The notes: generated from the sequence alone by a model not told the origin. Positions 18,298-26,682 are shown, numbered from the stretch's first letter. The stretch: DNA of 64,000 bases from CANJBX01 sp035556735 (GCA_035556735.1 DATMFF010000001.1:1-64000); one strand, 5' to 3'. A program made the numbers and translations.

Positions 18298-19086
18298 TCA
18301 GTGATGGTCGAGGTGGGTGAGCGCCCGCCCGCGCAGCGCGTTGAACTCGGCGGACGCGAGGTCGCGCGGGCGCGGCAGGTCGACGTCGAGGATCTCGCGG
18401 ATGCGGCCCGGCCGCGCGCTCATGATCGCGACGCGGTCGCCGAGGTAGATCGCCTCGTCGATGCTGTGGGTGATGAACATGATCGACGAGCGCGTCTTCT
18501 CCCAGATCTCGACGAGCTGGCGCTGCATGCGCTGGCGCGTGATGGCGTCGAGCGCGGCGAACGGCTCGTCCATGAGCAGGAGGTCGGCGTCCATGACGAC
18601 AACGCGGGCGATGGCGACGAGCTGGCGCATGCCGCCGGAGAGCTGGCGCGGGTAGCTGCTCGCGAAGTCGCGCAGGTTGACCAGCGCGAGCGCCTGCGCG
18701 GCGCGCTCCCTGCGCTCGGCCCTGGACATGCCGAGCGACCGCAGTCCGAACTCGACGTTCTGCTCGACCGTCATCCAGGGGAACAGCGCGTTGGTGTCCT
18801 GGAACACGACGCCGCGCTTGGGCGAGGGCCCGGGGATCGGCCTGCCCTCGAACTCGGCGACGCCCGAGGTCTGCCGGTCGAAGCCCGCCAGCACGTTGAG
18901 GAGCGTGCTCTTGCCGCAACCGGAGGGGCCGAGGATGCTCAGGAACTCGCCGCGCCCGATCTCCAGGCTGACGTTGTCGAGCGCCTGCACCACGGAGTTC
19001 TCGGTGCGATAGGTGCGGCCCAGCGCGACCACGCGGACGACGGGGTCCGCGGCGCCGGCAGTATCGGCCATCGCGATCGCCGTCAT
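18298..19086 (-). CDS. ABC transporter ATPase, nitrate/sulfonate/taurine type
   Basis: A 262-residue ATPase with Walker A GPSGCGKST near residue 53, signature LSGGMRQ near 148, and Walker B LLLMDEPFAALD near 168, which is the SsuB/TauB form. Its start follows the permease stop by 1 bp. It powers the importer with the permease at 19088-19930. MTAIAM gives two possible starts six codons apart, and the first fits the tight spacing. Confidence 0.9.
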   Translation of the reverse strand: MTAIAMADTAGAADPVVRVVALGRTYRTENSVVQALDNVSLEIGRGEFLSILGPSGCGKSTLLNVLAGFDRQTSGVAEFEGRPIPGPSPKRGVVFQDTNALFPWMTVEQNVEFGLRSLGMSRAERRERAAQALALVNLRDFASSYPRQLSGGMRQLVAIARVVVMDADLLLMDEPFAALDAITRQRMQRQLVEIWEKTRSSIMFITHSIDEAIYLGDRVAIMSARPGRIREILDVDLPRPRDLASAEFNALRGRALTHLDHH

Positions 19087-19087
19087 G

Positions 19088-19930
19088 TCAGATGTCCGTC
19101 GTTTCGCGCCAGCGCAGGAAGTGCGCCGACACCGCGAGGATGATGCGGTCGGAGATGTAGCCGAGCGTGCCGATCGTCAGCATCGAGGCGACGATCAGGT
19201 CCATGCGATTGTAGTAGTAGGCGTTCCACAGCTCGTAGCCGAGCCCGGACTTGACCGCGACCATCTCGGCCACGATCAGCAGCACCCAGGACAGGCCCAT
19301 CGCGAGGCGCAGGCCGACGAAGATTGACGGCAGCGCGCTCGGCAGCACCACACGCATGAGCGAGCGCGCGGGACCGGCGCCGAGCATCTTGGCGCTGCGC
19401 AGGTGCAGCTCGGAGACGTGGCGCACGCCCGCGACGGTGTTGAGCACGACCGGGAAGAACGCGCCGAGCGCGACCAGCGAGATCGCGGCGGCCGGGCCGA
19501 TGCCGAAGAACACCATCGAGAACGGCACCCAGGCCGACACCGGAATCGGACGCAGCACCTGCAGGATCGGATCGAAGATGTCGGCGGCGACCGCGGAGCG
19601 GGCGATCATCGTGCCCATGATCAGGCCGACGACGGCGGCGGCGGCGAAGCCGATCGCGACGCGCTGCGCGCTCGCGCTTGCCGCATCGAGCCAGGCGCCG
19701 GCGAAGCGGTCGTTCGAGCCGAGCCCGAAGATCCAGATCGCCAGCGTCTTGACGACCTCGTAGGGCGAGGGAACGAAGCCGCCGCCGAAGTTGAGATAGT
19801 CGACGGCAAGCTGCCACAGCACGACGACGACGATCGGAGCGATCGACCTGCGCGCCAATCGGCTAACCCGGATGGACATCCGATCGGTCATGCTGCTCAC
19901 AAACGGCGGCGCCGTAACATGTAACGACAT
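19088..19930 (-). CDS. ABC transporter permease, nitrate/sulfonate/taurine type
   Basis: This 280-residue inner-membrane permease of the BPD_transp_1 family has about six hydrophobic segments and an EAA-like loop around GAGPARSLMRVVLPSALPSI. Starts at 19930, 19891 and 19879 are all in frame. The first would place a GTAACATGTAAC palindrome inside codons 2-6. A start at 19891 or 19879 would leave it upstream as an operator. First gene of the minus-strand importer operon, divergent from the CoA ligase. Confidence 0.9.
   Translation of the reverse strand: MSLHVTAPPFVSSMTDRMSIRVSRLARRSIAPIVVVVLWQLAVDYLNFGGGFVPSPYEVVKTLAIWIFGLGSNDRFAGAWLDAASASAQRVAIGFAAAAVVGLIMGTMIARSAVAADIFDPILQVLRPIPVSAWVPFSMVFFGIGPAAAISLVALGAFFPVVLNTVAGVRHVSELHLRSAKMLGAGPARSLMRVVLPSALPSIFVGLRLAMGLSWVLLIVAEMVAVKSGLGYELWNAYYYNRMDLIVASMLTIGTLGYISDRIILAVSAHFLRWRETTDI
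19914..19925. promoter_or_regulatory. CATG-centred palindrome, candidate operator (copy 1)
   Basis: GTAACATGTAAC is a near-palindrome around CATG in the control region shared by the ABC importer and the CoA ligase. A very similar TTTAACATGTAAA is at 24156-24168 and a perfect TTGCATGCAA at 19967-19976. Candidate site for the MarR regulator encoded at 24758-25315. Confidence 0.45.
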
Positions 19931-19966
19931 AAATAGTTTGCGTCCCTAATTATACTGCCCTATCGT

Positions 19967-19976
19967 TTGCATGCAA
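19967..19976. promoter_or_regulatory. CATG-centred palindrome, candidate operator (copy 2)
   Basis: TTGCATGCAA is a perfect 10-bp palindrome between the divergent permease and CoA-ligase genes. It shares the T(T/A)(G/A)CATG(C/T)AA pattern with the sites at 19914 and 24156. Confidence 0.45.
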
Positions 19977-20086
19977 TATTCGTGCTAATGCGCGCGAAAA
20001 TGCCGCTGGCACAGAAGGCTCATGCTGCAGCCGCGCCGAACCGGGAACAAACCTGCTTCGGCGGGCCGATTGGGTGGAATGGCGTC

Positions 20087-21715
20087 ATGGATGAGCGACT
20101 TGCAGACCTGTCCGTGCTCGCAAAACGACCAGCCGATGCATGGCGGCGTGCAGGCTGGTGGGGGCGCAAGCCGTTGTGGGAGCGCGTGAGGGAGGTTGCC
20201 GAGCGCACGCCCGGCAAGCTCGCGGTCCGCGAATATGGCCGCGAGCTCTCCTACGGCGAGCTGTGGCGCATGGCGTGCCGCTACAGCGCCGCCATGACGC
20301 TGTCGGGCGTCGGCCGCCGCGACATCATTCTGGTGCAGCTTCCGAACTGGATCGAGTTCGTCGCCCTCGCGGTCGGCGCCGAGCTCACGGGCGCGGTGTT
20401 CTCGTTCTGCCCGGTGCAGTGGGACCAGCGCGAGACGCTGCGCGCGCTGCGCATCATCAAGCCGAAGGCGTGGTTCACCACCTCCGCGCCGCGCGAGCGC
20501 GACGACCGCACGGCGATGCTGCGCGGCGTCCTCGACACGCTCGGCGCGCGGGCTCCGCTGACCGTGCTGATGCGCGGCGCCGTCGTCAGCGGCGCGCTCA
20601 CGGAAACCGACTGGGCCGGGCCCGACGAGGGCAAGCCGCTGCCGGCCATCGAGGGCGCGCGCGGGCAGGAGCCGCTCGAGATCGCGGTGACGTCGGGCTC
20701 GACCGGCGACCCGAAGGGCGTGCTGCACGTGCACGATTCCGCCATCGCCACCGTCGACTCCACCATCGAGCGCCAGGGCATCGGGCCGGACGACCTGATC
20801 CACGTGGCGCTGCCGGTCGGCCATACGTTCGGATATTTCTACGGGGTGCGCTGCGCCCTGCAGGCGGGCGCGGCGCTGCAGCTCCAGCACGGCTGGACCG
20901 TCGAGGAGGCGGTCGATCTCATCGGCGCCGGCAAGGCCACCGTCTCGCTCGGGCCGTCCGCCTTCATCATCGACATGATGGGGCTGCCGCAGGAGAAGAT
21001 CGAGAAGCTCGCCTCGCTGTGGCTGTTCACGCTCTCGGGCGATTCGCTGCCGGGCCCGATCGTGCGCAAGGCGGCGCAAACGCTGCCCTTCCGCATCTCG
21101 CGCGCGCTCGGCATGACCGAGTTCGGGCACGCGCTCTCGACCGACGCGACGATGTCGGTCGAGGAGATCGCCGATACGCTCGGCACGCCGCAGCCCGGCA
21201 TGACCTTCCGCATCACCGACGAGGCGGGCCGCGTGCTGCCGGCCGGCCAGGAAGGCCAGATCGGCGTGAGCGGGCCGTTCCTGTTCACCGGCTATCTCGG
21301 CGAGCAGGGCCTGAACCAGGACGTGCTCGACAAGGACGGCTTCTTCCCGACGGGCGACCTCGGCATCATCGACGAGCGCGGGTTCCTGCGCATCAGCGGC
21401 CGCCTCAAGAACGTCATCCGGCGCGGCGCCGAGACCATCCCGGTCGCCCTCCTGGAGGACGTGATCGCCTCGCATCCGGATGTGCTGCATGCGGTCGTGG
21501 TCGGCGTTCCCGACCAGCGGCTCGGCGAACTGCCGATCGCCTGCGTGCAGCTCAAGCCGGGCCGCTCGCTCGAGCTCGCGGACCTCGAGGCGCTGTTCCA
21601 GCGCCAGCACATCACCAAGAAGTTCTGGCCGTCCGGCCTGCGCCTCGTCGAGACATGGCCGATCGGCGCAACCGGCAAGATCGACCGCAAACTGCTGACG
21701 CAGCAGATCGGCTGA
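20087..21715 (+). CDS. AMP-dependent acyl/aryl-CoA synthetase
   Basis: This 542-residue member of the ANL superfamily activates a carboxylic acid to its CoA thioester at the cost of ATP to AMP. Motifs are TSGSTGDPKGVLH near residue 205 (P-loop), RALGMTEFGHALS near 345, GDLGIIDERGFLRISGRLK near 425, and the C-terminal catalytic lysine in GATGKIDRK. ATG 20087 is chosen; an open frame extends 40 codons upstream across the palindrome at 19967. The sequence resembles aryl- and cyclohexyl-type ligases, but the acid is not decided. It is followed 26 bp later by a crotonase-fold hydrolase gene. Confidence 0.87.
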   Translation: MDERLADLSVLAKRPADAWRRAGWWGRKPLWERVREVAERTPGKLAVREYGRELSYGELWRMACRYSAAMTLSGVGRRDIILVQLPNWIEFVALAVGAELTGAVFSFCPVQWDQRETLRALRIIKPKAWFTTSAPRERDDRTAMLRGVLDTLGARAPLTVLMRGAVVSGALTETDWAGPDEGKPLPAIEGARGQEPLEIAVTSGSTGDPKGVLHVHDSAIATVDSTIERQGIGPDDLIHVALPVGHTFGYFYGVRCALQAGAALQLQHGWTVEEAVDLIGAGKATVSLGPSAFIIDMMGLPQEKIEKLASLWLFTLSGDSLPGPIVRKAAQTLPFRISRALGMTEFGHALSTDATMSVEEIADTLGTPQPGMTFRITDEAGRVLPAGQEGQIGVSGPFLFTGYLGEQGLNQDVLDKDGFFPTGDLGIIDERGFLRISGRLKNVIRRGAETIPVALLEDVIASHPDVLHAVVVGVPDQRLGELPIACVQLKPGRSLELADLEALFQRQHITKKFWPSGLRLVETWPIGATGKIDRKLLTQQIG

Positions 21716-21741
21716 ACCTCCATCGCGCGGCGGCACCGGAC

Positions 21742-22770
21742 ATGACCAATCTCATCTGCACGGTCGCGGACGGCGTCGCCGTCGCCACCCTGAACCGTCC
21801 GGGCGCGCTCAACGCCATCGACCTCGACCTGATCGACGCGCTCCACCGCCAGCTCAGGCTGTGGGAGCGGGACCGGAGCGTGCGCGCGGTCGTCGTGCGC
21901 GGCGCGGGCACGCGCGCCTTCTGCGCCGGCGGCGACGTGCGCGCGGTGTACGAGCATCGCGGCGACGACGCCTTCATGGACGCGGTCTATCGCCGCGAGT
22001 ACGTCCTCGACGACGCCATCCACCGCTATCCCAAGCCCTACGTTGCGCTCATGTCGGGCATCGTGATGGGCGGCGGCTGCGGCATCTCGGTGCACGGCAA
22101 GCACCGGGTCGTCACCGAAAGCACCGTGCTGGCGATGCCCGAGTGCAGGATCGGCCTCTTCCCCGACGTCGCGGGCTCGCACTTCCTCGCGCGCTGTCCC
22201 GACCATGCCGGCATGTACATGGGCCTGACCGGGCTGCGCATCGGCGGCGGCGATGCCGTGCGGCTCGGCCTCGCGGACCACTATGTGCCCTCGGCGCGCC
22301 TCGACGAGCTCATCGCCGGTCTGCGGGCAACGGCCGACGTGGAGAGCGCCGTCGCACCGCTGCGCGCGGCGCTGCCCGCCTCCGCGCTGCCGCCGGCGGC
22401 GGACATGCGCGCGGTCTTCGGGCGCCCGTCGGTCGCCGAGATCATGCAGGCGCTCAAGAGGGAGACGGCCGGCTGGGCGGCGGACGCGCTCACGGCGATG
22501 GAGACGGCCTGCCCGTTCAGCCTGGAGCTGACGTTCCGCGCCATCCGCGAGGGCGCCGGCAAGACGATGCGCGATTGCCTCGTCACCGACTTCCGCATCG
22601 CGCAGCGCATCATGAAGATGGGCGATTACTTCGAGGGCGTGCGCGCGCTCATCATCGACAAGGACAATGCACCGCGCTGGAATCCCGCGCACCTGCGCGA
22701 CGTGCGGCAGGGCGACGTCGACGCCTGCTTCGCGCCGCTCGCGAACGAGCTGACGTTCCCGGACGACTGA
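21742..22770 (+). CDS. 3-hydroxyisobutyryl-CoA hydrolase-like (enoyl-CoA hydratase/isomerase family)
   Basis: This 342-residue crotonase-fold protein has the length and motifs of the HIBYL-CoA hydrolase group: RAFCAGGDVRAVYEH near residue 55, MSGIVMGGGCGISVHG near 105 and AMPECRIGLFPDVAGSHFL near 130. Such enzymes hydrolyse a 3-hydroxyacyl-CoA, classically in valine breakdown. Here the partner is the CoA ligase just upstream, so a different acyl-CoA is possible. Its TGA stop lies within a palindrome that also covers the stop of the convergent MBL gene. Confidence 0.85.
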   Translation: MTNLICTVADGVAVATLNRPGALNAIDLDLIDALHRQLRLWERDRSVRAVVVRGAGTRAFCAGGDVRAVYEHRGDDAFMDAVYRREYVLDDAIHRYPKPYVALMSGIVMGGGCGISVHGKHRVVTESTVLAMPECRIGLFPDVAGSHFLARCPDHAGMYMGLTGLRIGGGDAVRLGLADHYVPSARLDELIAGLRATADVESAVAPLRAALPASALPPAADMRAVFGRPSVAEIMQALKRETAGWAADALTAMETACPFSLELTFRAIREGAGKTMRDCLVTDFRIAQRIMKMGDYFEGVRALIIDKDNAPRWNPAHLRDVRQGDVDACFAPLANELTFPDD

Positions 22771-22789
22771 CGGCCGGAACCGTCAGTCG
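22764..22789. terminator. palindrome spanning both stop codons of convergent genes
   Basis: Perfect 10-bp arms CGACTGACGG (22764-22773) and CCGTCAGTCG (22780-22789) enclose a ccggaa loop. The TGA of the hydrolase gene (22768-22770) and the complement of the MBL stop (22783-22785) lie inside the arms. It probably acts as a bidirectional terminator. Confidence 0.7.
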
Positions 22790-23685
22790 TATGACGACTC
22801 CACCTCGCCGTAGGTGAAGCCGCGTTCGCTCGTCTTGTCGGGGACGATGATCCGGTTGTCGTGCCCGGGCAGCACGCGCATCTCGTACTTCTCCACCAGC
22901 CGGCGCACCTTCACCGCCGAGTGCGCCCAGCGCCGCGGATCCTGGTTGAGGATGCTCACGTTGAACGGCTCGGCGTAGGTGGACGACAGGTAGATGTGAT
23001 CGGAGGCGAGCAGGATCCACCCCGAATGCGGCAGGTTCACCGCGACGCCCATGGTGCCCCAGGTGTGGCCCGGCAGCGAGACGGTCCAGATGCCGCGGTA
23101 GATCTCCTGGTCGCCGAACACGGTGGTGGCGCGGTCCGGCAGAAGGCAGGCGAAATCCTTGCGGGTAAAGCCCTGCGGGCTGGTCACGCCCCACAGCGTG
23201 ATCAGGTCGTCGCGCAGCAAGCCGCCCTTCTCGTTCACGCAGCCGCGCAGCTCGTCCTCGTGCACGAGGATGCGCGTCTTCTCGCTGGCGGCGAACATCG
23301 GCACGTTGCCGGCGTGGTCGGTATGCAGATGCGTGATGACGAGGTCGGAGATGTCCGCCGGCTTGAGGTCGAGCTGCGCCAGGCGCTGGGTGAACAGCCC
23401 GTCCGGCCCGGGGTCGTAGGCCATGCGCTCGCGGTAGAAGTTGTTCTTCCAGTCCTTGTTGAAGCTGTCGCTCATGCCGGTGTCGACCACCATGCGCCCG
23501 CTGTCGTGCTCGATGACGTAGGCATAGACCGGATGCGCGACGTTGCCGTCCGCGTCGGGGCCGTGGCAGCACGGCATCAGGTGGCGGATCAGCGACTTGT
23601 CGGACACCGCGGTCGCCACCAGCTCCGCCGAGAGCGTGGTGTGGCCGCAGCAGAGCACGATGAGCTTCTTGGCTTTGGTGGTCAT
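22783..23685 (-). CDS. MBL-fold metallohydrolase, N-acyl-homoserine-lactonase-like
   Basis: This 300-residue zinc hydrolase has the HLHTDHAG motif near residue 119 and further metal ligands in LPGHTWG (near 205), SDH and PGHD (near 275). Overall it resembles AttM/AhlD-type lactonases, which open lactone rings. It starts 16 bp after the VOC gene, so the two are cotranscribed. In this locus it may open a lactone or hydrolyse a thioester formed in catabolism rather than quench quorum signals. No luxI/luxR genes are near. Confidence 0.82.
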   Translation of the reverse strand: MTTKAKKLIVLCCGHTTLSAELVATAVSDKSLIRHLMPCCHGPDADGNVAHPVYAYVIEHDSGRMVVDTGMSDSFNKDWKNNFYRERMAYDPGPDGLFTQRLAQLDLKPADISDLVITHLHTDHAGNVPMFAASEKTRILVHEDELRGCVNEKGGLLRDDLITLWGVTSPQGFTRKDFACLLPDRATTVFGDQEIYRGIWTVSLPGHTWGTMGVAVNLPHSGWILLASDHIYLSSTYAEPFNVSILNQDPRRWAHSAVKVRRLVEKYEMRVLPGHDNRIIVPDKTSERGFTYGEVESSYD

Positions 23686-23701
23686 TGCTGCCTCGGATCG
23701 C

Positions 23702-24124
23702 CTACTTCTTCTTCAGTTCCGGATGAAGCTCGATCATGCCAATGAGGACCCCGCCGGTGCTCTTGGGGTGCACGAAGGCATGCCGGCCGCGCGAGTCGGA
23801 GAACACGTGGCCGACGATGGTGCCGCCGGCGGCTTTGACCTGCGCGACGGCGTCGTCGAGGTTCTCGACCTGCAGGCAGACGTGGTGCAGTCCCGGCCCG
23901 CGTTCCTTAAGGAACTTGTGCAGATGGGAGTCATCGCTTCCCGGACGGATGATCTCGAAGCGAACGCCGCTCTCCGGCTCCTCGAAATAGTTGGAGGTCA
24001 CCGCCTGGGTGTGGATCTCCTCGAAGCCGGTCGGCTTGATCCCGAACAGGGCCAGGACCTTGGAGCCGGGCTCCAGGGCGTCGGACGCGATGGATACGTG
24101 CTCGAAGCCGGTAATCTTGATCAT
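23702..24124 (-). CDS. VOC-family protein, methylmalonyl-CoA-epimerase-like
   Basis: This is a 140-residue vicinal-oxygen-chelate protein. Predicted metal ligands are His in FEHVSIA near residue 8, His in GLHHVCLQV near 85 and Glu in GMIELHP near 133, an arrangement seen in methylmalonyl-CoA epimerases. ATG 24124 has GGAGCG upstream and gives the normal family length; the frame can be extended 13 codons through a palindrome. It is the first gene of a pair with the MBL hydrolase. Epimerisation of an acyl-CoA fits the ligase and hydrolase genes nearby, but is not proven. Confidence 0.75.
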   Translation of the reverse strand: MIKITGFEHVSIASDALEPGSKVLALFGIKPTGFEEIHTQAVTSNYFEEPESGVRFEIIRPGSDDSHLHKFLKERGPGLHHVCLQVENLDDAVAQVKAAGGTIVGHVFSDSRGRHAFVHPKSTGGVLIGMIELHPELKKK

Positions 24125-24155
24125 CTTTTGCGCTCCACGAAGCTCCGGCCGTCTA

Positions 24156-24168
24156 TTTAACATGTAAA
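24156..24168. promoter_or_regulatory. CATG-centred palindrome, candidate operator (copy 3)
   Basis: TTTAACATGTAAA lies 32 bp upstream of the VOC gene start and shares the core TAACATGTAA with the site at 19914-19925. It is a candidate binding site for the local MarR regulator. Confidence 0.45.
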
Positions 24169-24239
24169 CGATTTGTGTCGCAAACCACTTCGCCGGCGCC
24201 CGCCGCCGGGCCGCCCCGCGTCATGCGCACGCCGGCCCG

Positions 24240-24632
24240 TCAGCTCAGGGCGGCGATGGTCTGGATCTCGAACAGCTGGCCCGGCTTGAACAGAGCCGTC
24301 ACGCCGACCAGGGTCGCGGCGGGGAAATTGTCCGGAAAGAACTCCGCCCTCACCTTCGCGATGTCGCGATACTGGCGCATGTCGAGGACGTACTCGGTCT
24401 CCCAGATCACGTCGCCGAAGCCGATCCCCGCCTGCGTGAGGATGTCGCCGAGATTCCGGAACGCGACACGCGCCTGCTCGGCGGCATTGTCGGCATGCAG
24501 GATGTTGCCCTGCTCGTCCCAGCCGCACACGCCGGAGACGAACAGCAGGCCCGAGCGCTCGTGCACCACCGCGGGACTGTATTGGTACTTTCGGTCCACC
24601 GGCTTCCTGGTATAGACATTCCTGCGCTTCAT
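24240..24632 (-). CDS. RidA/YjgF-family protein (Rid-like, lacking the deaminase arginine)
   Basis: This 130-residue protein has the Rid fold motifs FVSGVCGWDEQG, QARVAFRNLGDIL and NFPAATLVGV. In true RidA imine deaminases the last motif reads PARS and its Arg is essential. Here it is PAAT, so this is one of the other Rid subgroups, often found in catabolic operons. The ATG at 24632 has the ribosome site GGGGCGAGGA. It diverges from the MarR gene and lies downstream of no other minus-strand gene, so it has its own promoter. Confidence 0.85.
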   Translation of the reverse strand: MKRRNVYTRKPVDRKYQYSPAVVHERSGLLFVSGVCGWDEQGNILHADNAAEQARVAFRNLGDILTQAGIGFGDVIWETEYVLDMRQYRDIAKVRAEFFPDNFPAATLVGVTALFKPGQLFEIQTIAALS

Positions 24633-24757
24633 TCCTCGCCCCGTTTGCGGATGTCGCGATTTTCGGGATCGCCTTGCGTTTGCATGGCGATGCCAACTAT
24701 TTGTGATGTTATACGCTTCTGCATATGGTGCGAAGCAGAGCCCGGACAGGCAGCGCA

Positions 24758-25315
24758 ATGACCTTTCAATCCGCCAAGAGATCGTCGACGACTTCGGGCG
24801 CGGCCCGCCGGGCTGCCGCCGTCAACGGCGACGCCCACAAAACGAGCGATGCCCAGAAAGCAAGCGAGGCCCAGCTCGCGCTGCTGTCGGATCTCAGCTA
24901 CGACGTCCTCACCAGCCTCGCCGGCTTCTGGATCAGGCGTGCGCAGCTCGTGGTGATGAAGTCCTTCGGCCAGCACGTCGCGGACCTCAACCTGCGGCCG
25001 GTCGAGGCGGCCGCGCTGGTGCTGATCGGAAGCAACAAGGACATCAGCCAGAACGTGCTGGCCGCGGCGCTCGGCACCGATCAGGCGACCATGGTCGCGA
25101 TCTGCACGCGCCTCGAGAACCGCGAGCTCATCGCGCGCCGCCGCCTCACCTCCGATCGGCGCTACCAGGCGCTGAGCCTCACCACGGCGGGCAAAAGGGT
25201 CGCCGCCGCGGTGAAGAAGCGGCTGGACCTGCACAACGAGAACATCCTCAAGAACCTGTCGGCCGCGCAGCGCAAGCAGCTGGTGTCGTCCCTGCAGGCG
25301 ATCGTGCAGCGCTGA
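24758..25315 (+). CDS. MarR-family transcriptional regulator
   Basis: A regulator of about 185 residues with a winged helix-turn-helix (NVLAAALGTDQATMVAICTRLE, wing RRRLTSDRRYQALSLTTAG) after a 60-residue N-terminal extension. ATG 24758 has GGACAGG upstream and is preferred over ATG 24725, which has none. It diverges from the RidA-like gene. As the only regulator in the 17-25 kb CoA locus it is the likely owner of the CATG-centred palindromes there. MarR proteins of aromatic catabolism usually release DNA on binding an aroyl- or acyl-CoA. Confidence 0.85.
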   Translation: MTFQSAKRSSTTSGAARRAAAVNGDAHKTSDAQKASEAQLALLSDLSYDVLTSLAGFWIRRAQLVVMKSFGQHVADLNLRPVEAAALVLIGSNKDISQNVLAAALGTDQATMVAICTRLENRELIARRRLTSDRRYQALSLTTAGKRVAAAVKKRLDLHNENILKNLSAAQRKQLVSSLQAIVQR

Positions 25316-25345
25316 TCGCGCTGCGCCGCGGTTCCTGCTTCGAGA

Positions 25346-26212
25346 TCACGCTTTCTTTCCCGCATCCGCCAGTTGCGCCACGCGATCGGCGAGCTTGTCG
25401 AGCTGCCAGTCGCGCAGCAGCGCCGCGGCGCGCGCCCATGTGGGCTTGCGGTTGCGCAGCGGCGGCAGCGGCGCGTCCGCGTCCATGGTGGCGATCGCCT
25501 TGTAGAGACGCAGATCCCTGGCCTGATCGGGAAACCGCCCGGCGGCGAGCGCCGCCTCGAGGCTGCCGTAGCTGCGCAGCAACGTTGCCGCACCGCTGGC
25601 GCCGACGCCGCGCGCGCCGGGAATCTTGTCGGAGGGATCGCCGCGCAGCGCAATGAAGTCCGGCACCTGCGCGGGATCGACGCCGTAGCGCTTGCGCACC
25701 TCGGCGGGCGTGATCAGGTCGAAGTCGCCGCCGCGCACGGGAAACATCACGATGGTGCGCTCGGAGACGAGCTGGAACGTATCGCGGTCGCCGCTGGCGA
25801 CGACGCAGAGCCCGTCGCGGCGCTCCTCGCGCCTGACCGCCGCGGCGAGGAAGTCGTCGGCCTCGTAGCCGGGCGCCTTGGCGCTGACGAAGCCGAAGGA
25901 CGAGACCAGCGCGGGCAGGATGTCGAGCTGGTCGAGCAGCGCGCGGTCGAACGCGCGGCCGGACTGATAGGCGGGCAGCGCGTCGTGGCGGTAGGTCGCG
26001 ACATCGAGCGTGTCCCACCCGACCACGACGGCGCGCGGCTGCGCCGCCGCATGGAGCCGCAGCAGCGTGTTGGCGAAGCCGACCACGGCGCCCGCCGGCT
26101 TGCCGCCCTTCATGCGGATGGTCTTCGGCAGCGCGTGGTAGGCGCGATGGGCGAAGGAGTCGCCGTCGATCACCAGAAGAGGCGGCTCGTGGGATGCGCC
26201 CTGCCGGGCCAT
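25346..26212 (-). CDS. 5'-3' exonuclease (polymerase I N-terminal-like flap nuclease)
   Basis: This 288-residue nuclease has the metal-binding acidic residues of the T5/Pol I 5'-nuclease family: IDGDSFAHRAYHALP near residue 14, APGYEADDFLAA near 115, SGDRDTFQLVS near 140, and a helix-hairpin-helix segment DPSDKIPGARGVGASGAATLL near 195. ATG 26212 is chosen because the family begins just before the first Asp motif. It is a stand-alone enzyme separate from full DNA polymerase I, like Xni/ExoIX-type flap nucleases. Convergent with the MarR gene. Confidence 0.88.
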   Translation of the reverse strand: MARQGASHEPPLLVIDGDSFAHRAYHALPKTIRMKGGKPAGAVVGFANTLLRLHAAAQPRAVVVGWDTLDVATYRHDALPAYQSGRAFDRALLDQLDILPALVSSFGFVSAKAPGYEADDFLAAAVRREERRDGLCVVASGDRDTFQLVSERTIVMFPVRGGDFDLITPAEVRKRYGVDPAQVPDFIALRGDPSDKIPGARGVGASGAATLLRSYGSLEAALAAGRFPDQARDLRLYKAIATMDADAPLPPLRNRKPTWARAAALLRDWQLDKLADRVAQLADAGKKA

Positions 26213-26234
26213 GGGGGGATCTCCGGCGCGGCGG

Positions 26235-26561
26235 CTATTTCGCCGGCTGCTTCTTCTCGAGCTTCTCCAGCGCCGCCTTGAGGCGCGCGACCTCGGCGGC
26301 AAGCTGCTCGGTCCTGGCGTTGGCGGCGGCGATCTGCGCCGCGGCCTCGCGCGAGCGCGCCTGCGCGGCGGCGTCGGTCTTGCGGACCAGCCCATGCAGG
26401 TACTGCACATTGCTCTGCAGGCAGCCGAGCTTCTTGTCGGCGCCCTGCGCGCGCGAACAGTCTTCGAGGCCGACGATATCCTGGGCGTGGCCGCGCGCCG
26501 ACACAGCGGGGAGGAGGAAACCGCCGAGGAGAATGGCGGCGACTGGAATGGGCGTGCGCAT
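26235..26561 (-). CDS. small exported coiled-coil protein of unknown function
   Basis: This 108-residue protein has a signal peptide (hydrophobic VAAILLGGFLLPAVS, cleavage near GHA-QD at residue 27). Next is a short segment with two cysteines (EDCS and GCLQ), and then an alanine-rich heptad region (TEQLAAEVARLKAALEKLEKK) that should form a coiled coil. It is probably periplasmic and may multimerise. Start 26561 gives the cleanest signal peptide; 26579 is also in frame. It lies 22 bp before the exonuclease gene on the same strand. I do not recognise a family. Confidence 0.6.
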   Translation of the reverse strand: MRTPIPVAAILLGGFLLPAVSARGHAQDIVGLEDCSRAQGADKKLGCLQSNVQYLHGLVRKTDAAAQARSREAAAQIAAANARTEQLAAEVARLKAALEKLEKKQPAK

Positions 26562-26682
26562 GCACCATCGATAGCGCATGCCGGCGGCCGGGGAAACGAT
26601 GGCGTGGCCGCGGTATCGACGTGGGCGGGGCGGACGCGGCGGCGATGCACGCCGGCGTAGCGGGGCGCGATGCCACACCGCA

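Noticed and set aside
22783..23685. Quorum-quenching island around the AHL-lactonase-like gene
   Set aside because: No luxI, luxR or other signalling genes are near. The neighbours are CoA ligase, crotonase, VOC and Rid genes, which favour catabolism.
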